The notes below the pieces were generated by a model. It was not told the origin of the DNA and made no database searches. It was given only the letters and a program-made list of their open reading frames with translations. A program made the translations under genes and the position numbers. Shown here one piece after another: positions 6,710 through 16,859 of a stretch of 16,859 nt of DNA (the stretch's first letter is position 1; each line of letters starts with the position of its first letter). This DNA is from CAYLSV01 sp964386435 (GTDB lineage: Bacteria; Planctomycetota; Phycisphaerae; Tepidisphaerales; Tepidisphaeraceae): contig CAYLSV010000077.1 of assembly GCA_964386435.1 (NCBI GenBank), positions 1-16,859 on the forward strand, in the 5' to 3' direction.

Positions 6710-7180
6710 TTAGTGGAGGTCGAGCGTCAGCGGCTTGGGCTGCTGGGCGGCATGGGGGTGCGCGCTGCCCTTGTACACCTTGAGCTTGCTGAGCATCTGC
6801 CGGCCGAGCTTGCTCTTGGGCAGCATGCGGCGGACGGACAGCTCGAGGATCTTGTGCGGGGCCCGCGTCTGCATGTCGTCGAACGTGTAGGTCCGCTGGC
6901 CGCTGGGGTAGCCGCTGTAGGTTTGGTAAGTCAGCGTCTTGCGCTTCTCGCCGGTGACGCGCAGCTTCTCGGCGTTGATGACGACGACGAAGTCGCCGGT
7001 GTCGACGTGGGGCGTGTACGTCGGCTTGTGCTTGCCCTGCAAAATCTGAGCAACCTTGGCCGAGAGGCGGCCGAGCACGAGGTTCTCGGCGTCGACGATG
7101 TGCCACGCCTGCTCCAGCTCGCCGGTTTTGGCGAGGTAGCTGCGTTGGTCGTTCTTGCGGGCGGGCGCGGCGGTGCTCAT
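6710..7180 (-). CDS. rplM: 50S ribosomal protein L13
   Basis: 156 residues. L13 is an early-assembly protein of the large subunit. Recognisable segments are WHIVDAENLVLGRLSAKVAQ, the GKHKPTYTPHVDTGDFVVVINAEKL block, and VRRMLPKSKLGRQMLSKLKVY followed by HPHAAQQP near the end. The frame is open upstream to 7288, but the ATG at 7180 gives the normal N-terminus and has AGAGG nine bases before it (7190-7194 on the minus strand). It is the first gene of the rplM-rpsI operon and is divergent from purF across 127 bp. Confidence 0.97.
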   Translation of the reverse strand: MSTAAPARKNDQRSYLAKTGELEQAWHIVDAENLVLGRLSAKVAQILQGKHKPTYTPHVDTGDFVVVINAEKLRVTGEKRKTLTYQTYSGYPSGQRTYTFDDMQTRAPHKILELSVRRMLPKSKLGRQMLSKLKVYKGSAHPHAAQQPKPLTLDLH

Positions 7181-7216
7181 CTTGCGAATCCTCTGGTCCA
7201 ATCCGACATAAGCCCT

Positions 7217-7267
7217 ACCGGCGGCCGGTGGGGTCGGGTAGGTTAGGCGGCATCTTTCGGGAATCAA
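7217..7267 (-). promoter_or_regulatory. Candidate rplM promoter and leader hairpin
   Basis: On the minus strand TTGATT (7267-7262), a 16-base spacer and TAACCT (7245-7240) form a plausible if weak promoter. It would give a leader of about 50 bases before rplM. The leader holds a small inverted repeat at 7217-7229 (ACCGGCCGCCGGT on the minus strand). L13 operons in some bacteria carry regulatory leaders; nothing here matches a known one closely enough to claim it. Confidence 0.3.
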
Positions 7268-7295
7268 CCGTCGCTTTCGCCCCCGCACCGGCGGC

Positions 7296-7301
7296 TACAG
7301 T
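7296..7301 (+). promoter_or_regulatory. TACAGT -10 box, predicted leaderless promoter of purF
   Basis: TACAGT, six bases (GGCGGC), then the GTG at 7308. The spacing predicts that the transcript begins at the start codon. No Shine-Dalgarno site is present, and the -35 region (CGCTTTC near 7272-7278) is poor. Confidence 0.55.
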
Positions 7302-7307
7302 GGCGGC

Positions 7308-8768
7308 GTGAACCTCCCTGTGCTGCCGGATGCGGGCGATTTGGACGTGCCGGAGACGGTGGAAAAGAAGGAGAAGTGTGGCCTGTTCGGCGTCTGGGGG
7401 CATGGTGGGGCGGCGGCGGTGACGCATCAGGGGCTTTTTGCGCAGCAGCACCGGGGGCAGGAGTCGGCCGGCATTGCGGTGCGGCGGGGGGATGGCGAGC
7501 TCGTCGGGCACGCCGGGATGGGGCTGGTGTCGCAGGTCTTCACGCCGCGGCAGCTCAAGGAAGATTTGGCCGGGCGGTCGGCGATCGGGCATGTGCGGTA
7601 CTCGACGACCGGCAGCAGCGAGGTGTGCAACGCCCAGCCGATTCTGCAGCGGTATCACGTCGGGCCGGTGGCGATCGCCCACAACGGCAACCTTGTCAAC
7701 GGCCGGCGGTTGCGGCGGGAGTACGAGGAGCACGGGCACATTTTCCAGACGGCGACGGACACGGAGATCATCGTCACCTTGCTGGCCCGGCCGAGCATTG
7801 CGAGCAAGCCCGACCCGCTGCCGCACGTGTTGCGGCATTTGCAGGGGGCGTATGCGCTGCTGTTTCTATTCCCGGACCGGATGGAGTGCGTGCGCGATCC
7901 GTGGGGGCTGCGGCCGTTGTCGATCGGGCAGTTGCCGGACGGGGCGTACGTGGCGGCGAGCGAGACGTGTGCTTTCGATGCGGTGGGGGCAAAGCTGGTG
8001 CGGGACGTGGAGCCGGGCGAGATCGTGACGATCGACGACGCGGGCATGAGCAGCCGACAGTTCGAGCGGCCGGCGGATGACGCGGCGAAGTGCGTTTTTG
8101 AATACGTCTACTTCGCCAACCCGGCCAGCGTGCTGTGGGGGCAGAATGTGCACCTGGTCCGCGAGAAGCTGGGGCGGCAGTTGGCACGGGAGTCGCACGT
8201 GCCGGCCGACATCGTCATCCCGATGCCGGACTCGGGGCGGAGCGCGGCGCTGGGTTATGCCAAAGAGAGCGGGCTGGTGTTCGAGGAGGGCATTGTGCCC
8301 AACCGGTTCGTCGGGCGGACGTTCATCCTGCCGGACCAGAACGCGCGGGACCGGGCCGTGGCGCTGAAGCTCAACATCATCGGCGAGTTGATCGAGGGGC
8401 AGAAGATTGTCGTCGTCGACGACAGCATTGTCCGCGGCACGACCACCCGGTCGAAGATGCAGGCGTTGCGGCGGGCGGGGGCGAAGGAGATTCACTTGCG
8501 CATCAGTTGCCCGCCGATCCGGCACCCATGCTTCTACGGCATCGACTTCGCCAGCAAGGGTGAGCTGATCGCGGCCGACAAGACCGAGCAGGAGATCGCC
8601 GACTTTCTGGAGGTCGACTCGCTGCACTACCTGACGCTCGACGGGTTACTTGATGTAACCGGCGTGCCCTACGGCAAGGCGTGCACGGCGTGCTGGAGCG
8701 GCGAGTACAAGGTCCGCCTCGACACGGCCGAAGCGCCGGATCTGCGGCAGTACCGCATGTTCCGGTGA
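7308..8768 (+). CDS. purF: Amidophosphoribosyltransferase (glutamine PRPP amidotransferase)
   Basis: 486 residues. PurF makes 5-phosphoribosylamine from PRPP and glutamine, the first committed step of purine synthesis. The N-terminal Ntn-hydrolase glutaminase domain begins at Cys24 (KCGLFGVWGH), so residues 1-23 should be a propeptide that is cleaved to expose the nucleophile. Further glutaminase motifs are QQHRGQESAGIA at 46-57, GHVRYSTTGSS at 94-104 and IAHNGNLVN at 123-131. The phosphoribosyltransferase domain carries the PRPP loop VVVDDSIVRGTTT at 368-380. Cysteines at 262, 401/408, 459 and 462 (the last two as CTAC) match the 4Fe-4S cluster of the Bacillus-type enzyme. The GTG start is supported by the TACAGT box six bases before it. 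It appears to be a single-gene unit. Confidence 0.97.
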   Translation: MNLPVLPDAGDLDVPETVEKKEKCGLFGVWGHGGAAAVTHQGLFAQQHRGQESAGIAVRRGDGELVGHAGMGLVSQVFTPRQLKEDLAGRSAIGHVRYSTTGSSEVCNAQPILQRYHVGPVAIAHNGNLVNGRRLRREYEEHGHIFQTATDTEIIVTLLARPSIASKPDPLPHVLRHLQGAYALLFLFPDRMECVRDPWGLRPLSIGQLPDGAYVAASETCAFDAVGAKLVRDVEPGEIVTIDDAGMSSRQFERPADDAAKCVFEYVYFANPASVLWGQNVHLVREKLGRQLARESHVPADIVIPMPDSGRSAALGYAKESGLVFEEGIVPNRFVGRTFILPDQNARDRAVALKLNIIGELIEGQKIVVVDDSIVRGTTTRSKMQALRRAGAKEIHLRISCPPIRHPCFYGIDFASKGELIAADKTEQEIADFLEVDSLHYLTLDGLLDVTGVPYGKACTACWSGEYKVRLDTAEAPDLRQYRMFR

Positions 8769-8838
8769 GGTCCGATACGCAGTCGAGCCGGACCAACCGG
8801 TGAATCTTGGAGCGGATCGTGCCGACGCTGGTGTTAAG

Positions 8839-8860
8839 GGTTGCCCGATTTCGGGCAGCC
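8839..8860 (+). promoter_or_regulatory. Nine-base-pair hairpin between purF and the histidine kinase gene
   Basis: GGTTGCCCG (8839-8847) pairs with CGGGCAGCC (8852-8860), with one wobble, around an ATTT loop. It lies 70 bases after the purF stop and 36 before the kinase ATG. No T tract follows, so it is either a weak purF terminator or part of the kinase leader. The surrounding 128-bp spacer holds no gene. Confidence 0.4.
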
Positions 8861-8880
8861 TCTGGGGCCAGCACCGCGTC

Positions 8881-8885
8881 GGAGG
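8881..8885 (+). promoter_or_regulatory. Shine-Dalgarno site GGAGG of the hybrid kinase gene
   Basis: GGAGG ends 11 bases before the ATG at 8897. It favours that ATG over the upstream in-frame TTG at 8807, which would put 30 residues without family resemblance in front of the first membrane helix. Confidence 0.5.
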
Positions 8886-8896
8886 ATTGCCGCGAC

Positions 8897-12497
<3,601 letters not shown>

Positions 12498-12520
12498 TTC
12501 GGTTGCCTCGCCTGCCGATG

Positions 12521-12551
12521 CACGAGACGGAACCTACACGAGACGGAACCT
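12521..12551 (+). repeat. Tandem 15-bp direct repeat (period 16) upstream of the GGDEF gene
   Basis: CACGAGACGGAACCT occurs at 12521-12535 and again at 12537-12551. It fills the middle of the 87-bp spacer between the kinase stop and the TTG start of the receiver-GGDEF gene. Two sites one and a half helical turns apart could bind a regulator, or this may be a recent slippage duplication. No promoter boxes were recognised nearby. Confidence 0.7.
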
Positions 12552-12584
12552 TCGCCGCCCGCCGCGATCCTCTGAGACAGTCGC

Positions 12585-13523
12585 TTGCACACTCATCGCA
12601 CCCAACGCACCGTCCTGATCGTCGATGACGACGGCCCGATCCGCCGACTTGTGGCCGTTTGGCTGCGGCGGGAGGGGCTCGTCGTCGAAACGGCCGCCAA
12701 CGGGGCCGAAGGCGTGGCCCGGGCGAAGGAGCTTCAGCCGGACCTGATCCTGCTCGACGTCGAGATGCCCGTGCTCGACGGCTTCGCCGCCTGCCGTCAA
12801 CTCAAAAGCGCCCCGGAAACGGCCGATTTGCCGGTCATCTTTCTCACGGGGGCGACGGACACGACGGAAAGAATCCGTGGCCTCGACCTCGGGGCGGTCG
12901 ACTACGTGCTCAAGCCCTTCGAGCCGGCCGAGTTTTTGGCCCGCGTCCGGGCGGCTTTGCGGACCAAGCGGCTGCTCGACTTGCTCGCCGAAAAGGCTCA
13001 AATCGACGGCCTCACCGGCCTGCGCAACCGCCGTTACCTCGACGAACGCTTGCCCGGCCACATGGCCCAACTGCAGCGCAGCAACCAGGCGTTCAGCGTC
13101 ATCATGGTCGACCTCGACCGCTTCAAAGCGCTCAACGACACCCACGGCCACGGCTTCGGCGACCAGGTGCTGGTAAGCGTCAGCGAGGCCCTGAAGGCGA
13201 CCTGCCGGGCCGAAGACACGGTGTGCCGCTACGGCGGCGAAGAGCTTTGCGTCATCACCCCCGGCGTCGGTCGCGACGGGGCAGCCCATCTCGCCGAGCG
13301 GCTGCGCGAGGCCGTTGCCCGGCTGCAGTTCATTAGCGGCAAAGTGAACGTGCCAGTGACCATCAGCCTCGGCGTCGCTCAAGCCCGCCCCGATGAATCG
13401 ATCGACGGCAGCGGCGTGGTGCGACGGGCTGACACGGCCCTTTACGCCGCAAAAAAAGCCGGTCGCGACCGGGTGGCCGTCGACGGGCAGCTCCCGCCCC
13501 CGGCCGATCGCGAAGCGGCGTGA
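12585..13523 (+). CDS. Response regulator with GGDEF output (PleD/WspR-like diguanylate cyclase)
   Basis: 312 residues. The receiver domain (about 8-125) has the acidic pair in LIVDDD, phospho-acceptor Asp58 in LILLDVEMPVLDG and Lys110 in VLKPFEP. The GGDEF domain (about 138-300) has DGLTGLRNRRYLDERL, the metal-binding VDLDRFKALND and the active-site GGEEL at 217-221. It therefore should condense two GTP into c-di-GMP. RAED at 208-211, five residues before GGEEL, is an intact RxxD inhibitory site, so product feedback is expected. The start is TTG at 12585; an in-frame stop at 12573 rules out a longer protein, and only 7 residues precede the receiver. It follows the HPt-containing kinase by 87 bp, so it is the natural final phosphoryl acceptor. 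Confidence 0.93.
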   Translation: MHTHRTQRTVLIVDDDGPIRRLVAVWLRREGLVVETAANGAEGVARAKELQPDLILLDVEMPVLDGFAACRQLKSAPETADLPVIFLTGATDTTERIRGLDLGAVDYVLKPFEPAEFLARVRAALRTKRLLDLLAEKAQIDGLTGLRNRRYLDERLPGHMAQLQRSNQAFSVIMVDLDRFKALNDTHGHGFGDQVLVSVSEALKATCRAEDTVCRYGGEELCVITPGVGRDGAAHLAERLREAVARLQFISGKVNVPVTISLGVAQARPDESIDGSGVVRRADTALYAAKKAGRDRVAVDGQLPPPADREAA

Positions 13524-13541
13524 GTCTGGCCCGCCGGTTGC

Positions 13542-14576
13542 ATGCCGCTTCGCATGAAGCTTCGCCCGATCCGCGACCAAGTCATTGTCATCACCGGCGC
13601 CAGCAGCGGCATCGGCCTGGCCACCGCCCGGGAAGCCGCCCAACAAGGGGCCCGGCTCGTGCTGGCCGCCCGCGCTGAAGATGCGCTACGCGACGAAGCC
13701 GAGCACCTCCGCGAAGCTGGCGGCGAAGCCATTGCCATCGAGTGCGACGTCACCGACGAGGCCCAGGTGCAGCGGGTCGCTGACCTCGCGATCAAGACCT
13801 ATGGCCGCATCGATACGTGGGTGAACAACGCCGGCGTGAGCATCTACGGCCGCATCGTCGATGTCGAGCCTGCCGATCATAAGCGGTTGTTCGAGACGAA
13901 CTTCTGGGGCCTGGTGAACGGCTCCATTGTCGCCGCCAAGCACTTCGCCGGGCGTCCGAAGGACGGGCAGGCCGGTGCGCTCATCAACATCGGCAGCGTG
14001 CTGTCGGACCGGGCTATTCCGCTGCAGGGCATGTACTCGGCCAGCAAGCACGCCGTGAAGGGGTTCACCGACGCCCTGCGGATGGAGTTGCAAAAGGACA
14101 ACGTGCCGGTGAGCGTCACGCTGATCAAGCCGTCGGCGATCAACACGCCTTACCCCGGCCACGCAAAGAACTACACGCCGAACAAGGCGACGCTCCCGCC
14201 GCCGGCATACGCCCCGGAAGTGGTGGCCGACATGGTTTTGCACGCCGCCCAGAACCCCACCCGCGAGGTCAACGCCGGCGGCGGCGGGCTGCCGTTCCAG
14301 ATCCTGGGCACCCTCGCCCCGGCCCTGACCGACAAGATCATGGAGTGGGGCCTGTTCGATGCACAGCAGAAGGACGCCGAGCCCGCCGACCGCCACGACG
14401 GCCTCCGCACCGCCAGCGGCCAGGGCGAAACCCGCGGCGACTATGACGGCATGGTCCGCGAAACCTCGCTGTTCAACGTCATCCAAAAGCACCCCGCCGC
14501 CACCGCCGCCGCCGCAGTGGGCATCGGCCTCGCCATTGGCGCCGGGCTGCTCGCGGCGGGTGGGGATGACGACTGA
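13542..14576 (+). CDS. Short-chain dehydrogenase/reductase with C-terminal membrane segment
   Basis: 344 residues, longer than the classical 250. Residues 10-240 form a Rossmann-fold SDR: cofactor motif TGASSGIG at 18-25, CDVTD at 68-72, NNAG at 95-98 and the catalytic set Asn120, Ser152, Tyr165 and Lys169 (GMYSASKHAVKGFTDALRMEL). Arg44 after the second strand (LAARAE) suggests NADP(H). The last 30 residues are unusual: after a polar linker, a Gly/Ala-rich hydrophobic stretch (about 318-340, with AAAAVGIGLAIGAGLLAAGG) ends in Asp residues. This looks like a C-terminal membrane anchor resembling those of ElaB/YqjD-type proteins. The start at 13542 lies 18 bases after the GGDEF gene; the ATG at 13554 (MKLRPIRDQVIVITG) is an equally plausible start. 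The substrate is unknown. Confidence 0.92.
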   Translation: MPLRMKLRPIRDQVIVITGASSGIGLATAREAAQQGARLVLAARAEDALRDEAEHLREAGGEAIAIECDVTDEAQVQRVADLAIKTYGRIDTWVNNAGVSIYGRIVDVEPADHKRLFETNFWGLVNGSIVAAKHFAGRPKDGQAGALINIGSVLSDRAIPLQGMYSASKHAVKGFTDALRMELQKDNVPVSVTLIKPSAINTPYPGHAKNYTPNKATLPPPAYAPEVVADMVLHAAQNPTREVNAGGGGLPFQILGTLAPALTDKIMEWGLFDAQQKDAEPADRHDGLRTASGQGETRGDYDGMVRETSLFNVIQKHPAATAAAAVGIGLAIGAGLLAAGGDDD

Positions 14577-14595
14577 TCCCCCCGTTCGATCTTCT

Positions 14596-14674
14596 GGGGT
14601 AGCCGTGGAGCTTGCTCCGCGGGTTCGGGTTCACGTCCAACCGGACGGGCGGAGCGAGCTCCACGGCTACGCCC
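14596..14674. repeat. REP-like long palindrome between convergent genes
   Basis: Arms at 14599-14620 and 14649-14670 are inverted repeats of 22 bases with one mismatch (a wobble when folded as RNA). GGG/CCC pairs continue outside past a one-base bulge. The inner 28-base loop can pair partly. Each arm also contains its own small palindrome: GGAGCTTGCTCC on the left and GGAGCGAGCTCC on the right. This nested architecture resembles REP/BIME elements. It sits 20 bases after the SDR stop and 22 bases beyond the end of the LuxR-type gene, so it could also stop transcription from both sides, although there is no T tract. Whether it recurs in the genome cannot be judged from this window. Confidence 0.75.
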
Positions 14675-14695
14675 GAGAAACTTGTTCGACGCCAC

Positions 14696-15562
14696 TTAAC
14701 GCTTCAGGAACCGCGCGAACAGCTCGCCGCGGCTGCTCACGTCGTAGGCTTTGTGCAAGCGCTTGACGTGGGTGTGCACCGTGTGAATCGACCGCTTGAG
14801 CTTGAGGGCGATCTGTTTCTCGCTGTCGCCCTGCAGCAGCAGCTCCAGCACTTCTTTTAGCTTCGGCGTCAGCTCGACACCGTCCGTATCGATCGCCCGC
14901 GTCTCCTCGGCCACCGCCCCCGCCCGGCGGGCGGCGTCGAAGACGGTGCCGCTGCTGATGGACCATTTGCGGAGCAAACTCATCGAGTCGATCGCCAGCG
15001 AGCCGAGCTGCAGCGCCCGCTCGTCGAACTTCGGATCGCCCGTCGCCCGGCAGAACGACACGGAGTGAACCAGCCCCCGATCGCCGATCTGGCGGGTAAT
15101 CTGGATGCGGTCGTCGAGCCGCAAATGGCGGGCGAACTCGTTGTAGTAGACGCTGTTGTACCACTCGTGGTCCGAAAGATGCCCCGCCCGCCACACGGCC
15201 GACTGCCCGGCGTCGGCAACGCCTCGGCGGCCCAGCAGCTCGAACGGATCGACCAGATCCGGCTGCCTCATCCGCCGGTGCAACGCATCGCGGGACTCGG
15301 CGTCGTACACCTTCGTGTCGTGGCTGGCCGAGAGCACCATCCGCCGCTGACCGCCGGGCAAAAAGTTCCGCAGCTTCACCGACGACGCCGACACGGCCCC
15401 GATCAGGTCGCACAGCCCCGCCAGCACGTGCTCCTGCCGACGCGAAGCGTCGGCCTCGGCCTCGTACGCCTCGCTCACCAGCCGCAGCAGGGCTGTGGCA
15501 TCGCTGGTCCGCAAACGGTTCGTGCCGGACGCGGCGGACAAATTGGGGGCGGAGACGGGCAT
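14696..15562 (-). CDS. LuxR-type helix-turn-helix transcriptional regulator with uncharacterised N-terminal domain
   Basis: 288 residues from the ATG at 15562. The C-terminal 60 residues form a GerE/LuxR DNA-binding domain: VELTPKLKEVLELLLQGDSE, then KQIALKLKRSIHTVHTHVKRLHKAY with the recognition helix. The preceding 220 or so residues match no sensor domain I can name. They contain no receiver motif and no clear autoinducer-binding pattern, but do include helical stretches (ALLRLVSEAYEAEADASRRQ) and an RDALHRRMRQPDLVDPFELLGRRG block. The frame is open to 15634, but a good promoter inside that extension (TTGGCA, 18 bases, TATGCT) puts the transcript start near 15598 and favours the ATG at 15562. 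The divergent gene is the YhaM-like nuclease. The target genes are unknown. Confidence 0.85.
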   Translation of the reverse strand: MPVSAPNLSAASGTNRLRTSDATALLRLVSEAYEAEADASRRQEHVLAGLCDLIGAVSASSVKLRNFLPGGQRRMVLSASHDTKVYDAESRDALHRRMRQPDLVDPFELLGRRGVADAGQSAVWRAGHLSDHEWYNSVYYNEFARHLRLDDRIQITRQIGDRGLVHSVSFCRATGDPKFDERALQLGSLAIDSMSLLRKWSISSGTVFDAARRAGAVAEETRAIDTDGVELTPKLKEVLELLLQGDSEKQIALKLKRSIHTVHTHVKRLHKAYDVSSRGELFARFLKR

Positions 15563-15604
15563 GGGACGTTCCAGTAACCACGGCTGTCGGCTTCTTGCCG
15601 CCCG

Positions 15605-15634
15605 AGCATAAGGCATCTTGCGGTGGGTTGCCAA
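15605..15634 (-). promoter_or_regulatory. Sigma70-like promoter of the LuxR-type gene
   Basis: On the minus strand TTGGCA (15634-15629), an 18-base spacer and TATGCT (15610-15605). The predicted start is near 15598, which leaves a leader of about 35 bases before the ATG at 15562. It is the best -35/-10 pair in the window. Confidence 0.5.
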
Positions 15635-15678
15635 GCGTCAAGCGTTATCGAACCCGCCAAACCTGCTGAAACCGTCGC

Positions 15679-15684
15679 TATGCT
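15679..15684 (+). promoter_or_regulatory. TATGCT -10 box, predicted leaderless promoter of the YhaM-like gene
   Basis: TATGCT, seven bases, then the ATG at 15692. It selects this ATG over in-frame starts at 15623 and 15680, the latter lying inside the box itself. No clear -35 box is seen. Confidence 0.45.
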
Positions 15685-15691
15685 GCCCGCC

Positions 15692-16771
15692 ATGCCAGGC
15701 CCCGACCGCCCCCGTTTGTTCCTCGCCGACGCCGGCCCCGGCGACACGCTCGATGGCGTGTTCATCCTCTCGAACCCGCAGCTGGGCCGCACCCGCAAAG
15801 GCGACCCGTTCATCAAAATGCTCATCGGCGACAAGTCGGCCACCATCCCCGGCAAGTGGTGGCAGCAGGGCGAAGAGACCTACGCCGACCTTCCCAAGGG
15901 CGGGGCGGCCGTGCGGATCAAGGGGCAGTACGAGGAGTTCAACGACGCCCCGCAGTTCCGCGTCGACGCGATGTGGCCGGTGGACGCCGCCGACGTCGAT
16001 TTCGGCGAGCTGCTGCCGTCGACCGACCGGGACGTGGACGAGATGTTCGTCGAGGTGAAACAGCTTCTCGACGCGATCAACCATTCGGAGCTGCGGGCAC
16101 TCACGGACGCCTACCTCGCCGACGCCGAGTTGATGAAGCAGTTCCGCCAGGCACCGGCCGCGATGAGCATGCACCACGCCCGCCTCGGCGGGTTGCTGGA
16201 GCACACGCTGCAGCTCATGAAGATTGCCGAGGTCGTCACGCCGCTGTACCCGAGCCTCAACGGCGAGATCGTGCTGCTGGGGCTGTTCATCCATGATTTG
16301 GGTAAAACGTACGAACTCAAGTACGACACGGCGTTTCAATACACCGACGGCGGCAACCTCGTGGGCCACATCGCCAAAGGCGCGATCTGGCTGGAGAAGT
16401 ACGCCGAACGCGCCGCCGAGACGCTGGGCCACCCGATCACGCCGGCGGTGGTCGAGGTGCTGCAGAACGTCATGCTCTCCCACCACGGCCCGACCGAGCA
16501 GGACTTCGGCAGCGCCCGCAACCCGCAGACGCCCGAAGCGATGTGCGTGCATTTGATCGACACCCTCGACGCCAAGCTCGACCCCGCCCTGGAGATCTGC
16601 CGCGGCAAGGGCGAGGGCGTTTGGACGGACTACCTCCGCCAGTTCAATGCCCGCCTCTACCGCCCCGACCCGACAAAGACGGCCGACGAACCCGCAGCGG
16701 CGGCGACCGAAGCACCGGCTGAGGACGATAAGCCCAAGTCGCTGTCGAACCCGCTGTTCGAGATGAGCTGA
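15692..16771 (+). CDS. YhaM-like 3'-5' exoribonuclease (OB fold plus HD domain)
   Basis: 359 residues. An N-terminal OB-fold nucleic-acid-binding region (about 5-95: DTLDGVFILSNPQLGRTRKGDPFIKMLIGDKS, then AAVRIKGQYEEFND) is followed by an HD metal-dependent phosphohydrolase domain. Its metal ligands are in HHARLGGLLEHTLQL, FIHDLGKTYELKYD, VMLSHHGPTEQDFGSARNPQTPEA and HLIDTLDAKLD. This order and these motifs match YhaM/CbfA, which trims RNA 3' ends in Firmicutes and can also degrade single-stranded DNA. The last 35 residues are acidic, rich in Ala and Pro, and probably disordered. The ATG at 15692 follows a TATGCT box. It is divergent from the LuxR-type gene. The remaining bases to the window end show no further gene. 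Confidence 0.9.
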   Translation: MPGPDRPRLFLADAGPGDTLDGVFILSNPQLGRTRKGDPFIKMLIGDKSATIPGKWWQQGEETYADLPKGGAAVRIKGQYEEFNDAPQFRVDAMWPVDAADVDFGELLPSTDRDVDEMFVEVKQLLDAINHSELRALTDAYLADAELMKQFRQAPAAMSMHHARLGGLLEHTLQLMKIAEVVTPLYPSLNGEIVLLGLFIHDLGKTYELKYDTAFQYTDGGNLVGHIAKGAIWLEKYAERAAETLGHPITPAVVEVLQNVMLSHHGPTEQDFGSARNPQTPEAMCVHLIDTLDAKLDPALEICRGKGEGVWTDYLRQFNARLYRPDPTKTADEPAAAATEAPAEDDKPKSLSNPLFEMS

Positions 16772-16859
16772 AAGGTCATCCGGCGACTGATCCAGTGGTG
16801 GCGGAAGCTGTAAGCACGAGACCGACCGGACCTCCGCCGCGTGGCGGCGGGGCTGATCC

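Noticed and set aside
6700..6717. Perfect plus-strand AAGGAGG with GTG a few bases later
   Set aside because: It lies in the rplM-rpsI spacer on the non-coding strand, and the frame that follows is antisense to rplM with no family similarity. Treated as chance.
8769..8896. Possible c-di-GMP riboswitch or other known aptamer in the kinase leader
   Set aside because: Only a single hairpin is visible. The conserved GEMM-type bases and second stem were not found.
15596..15634. Longer start choices for the LuxR-type gene (ATG at 15634 or 15616)
   Set aside because: A good TTGGCA-N18-TATGCT promoter falls inside this extension, so the transcript should begin downstream of both ATGs.
16831..16850. 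GC-rich hairpin near the window end after the YhaM-like gene
   Set aside because: The stem (CCGCC/GGCGG with a GCGT loop) is short and the sequence stops before any T tract could be seen, so a terminator cannot be claimed.

Overview
The window is chromosomal DNA from a high-GC bacterium (roughly two thirds G+C by eye). I infer a planctomycete, most likely a Phycisphaerae-like lineage. The signs are a Uma2-family nuclease, a PhyH dioxygenase beside an AraC regulator, an RsgA GTPase that has lost its zinc knuckle, and a mix of GTG/TTG starts with few good Shine-Dalgarno sites. No rRNA, tRNA, IS element or CRISPR array was seen, and no gene-free stretch exceeds 300 bases.

Layout: (1) 2-823 is the 3' end of a HEAT/TPR-repeat protein. 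(2) 1019-1747 (-) is a Uma2 nuclease, divergent by 33 bp from (3) ychF (1781-2875) and rsgA (2882-3967), two ribosome-associated GTPases in tandem. (4) 4002-4871/4880 (-) is a PhyH-family oxygenase, divergent from (5) an AraC regulator (4943-5686), with a 26-bp dyad between them. (6) infA (5757-5987) encodes IF-1. (7) rplM-rpsI (- strand, 7180-6232) is an L13-S9 operon ended by a strong intrinsic terminator, and it faces away from (8) purF (7308-8768). (9) 8897-12497 is a hybrid histidine kinase (PilJ-type sensor, three PAS domains, HisKA, HATPase, REC, HPt) interrupted by two N-runs. (10) 12585-13523 is a REC-GGDEF diguanylate cyclase. (11) 13542-14576 is a short-chain dehydrogenase with a C-terminal membrane segment. 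(12) A REP-like palindrome at 14596-14674 separates it from (13) a LuxR-type regulator (15562-14696, -). This is divergent from (14) a YhaM-like OB-fold/HD exoribonuclease (15692-16771).

Functionally there are three groups: translation and ribosome biogenesis (ychF, rsgA, infA, rplM, rpsI), purine synthesis (purF), and signalling. In the signalling group, the kinase with its own HPt followed by a receiver-GGDEF protein reads as a complete His-Asp-His-Asp phosphorelay ending in c-di-GMP synthesis.

The most notable non-coding signal is a recurring TANNNT box placed 6 bases (7 in one case) before the start codon of five genes (uma2, ychF, araC, purF, yhaM-like). That is the geometry expected for leaderless transcripts, and it fixes several start codons. 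The two N-runs in the kinase gene leave sequence traces suggesting that their lengths, and possibly the flanking contig tip, are assembly artefacts.
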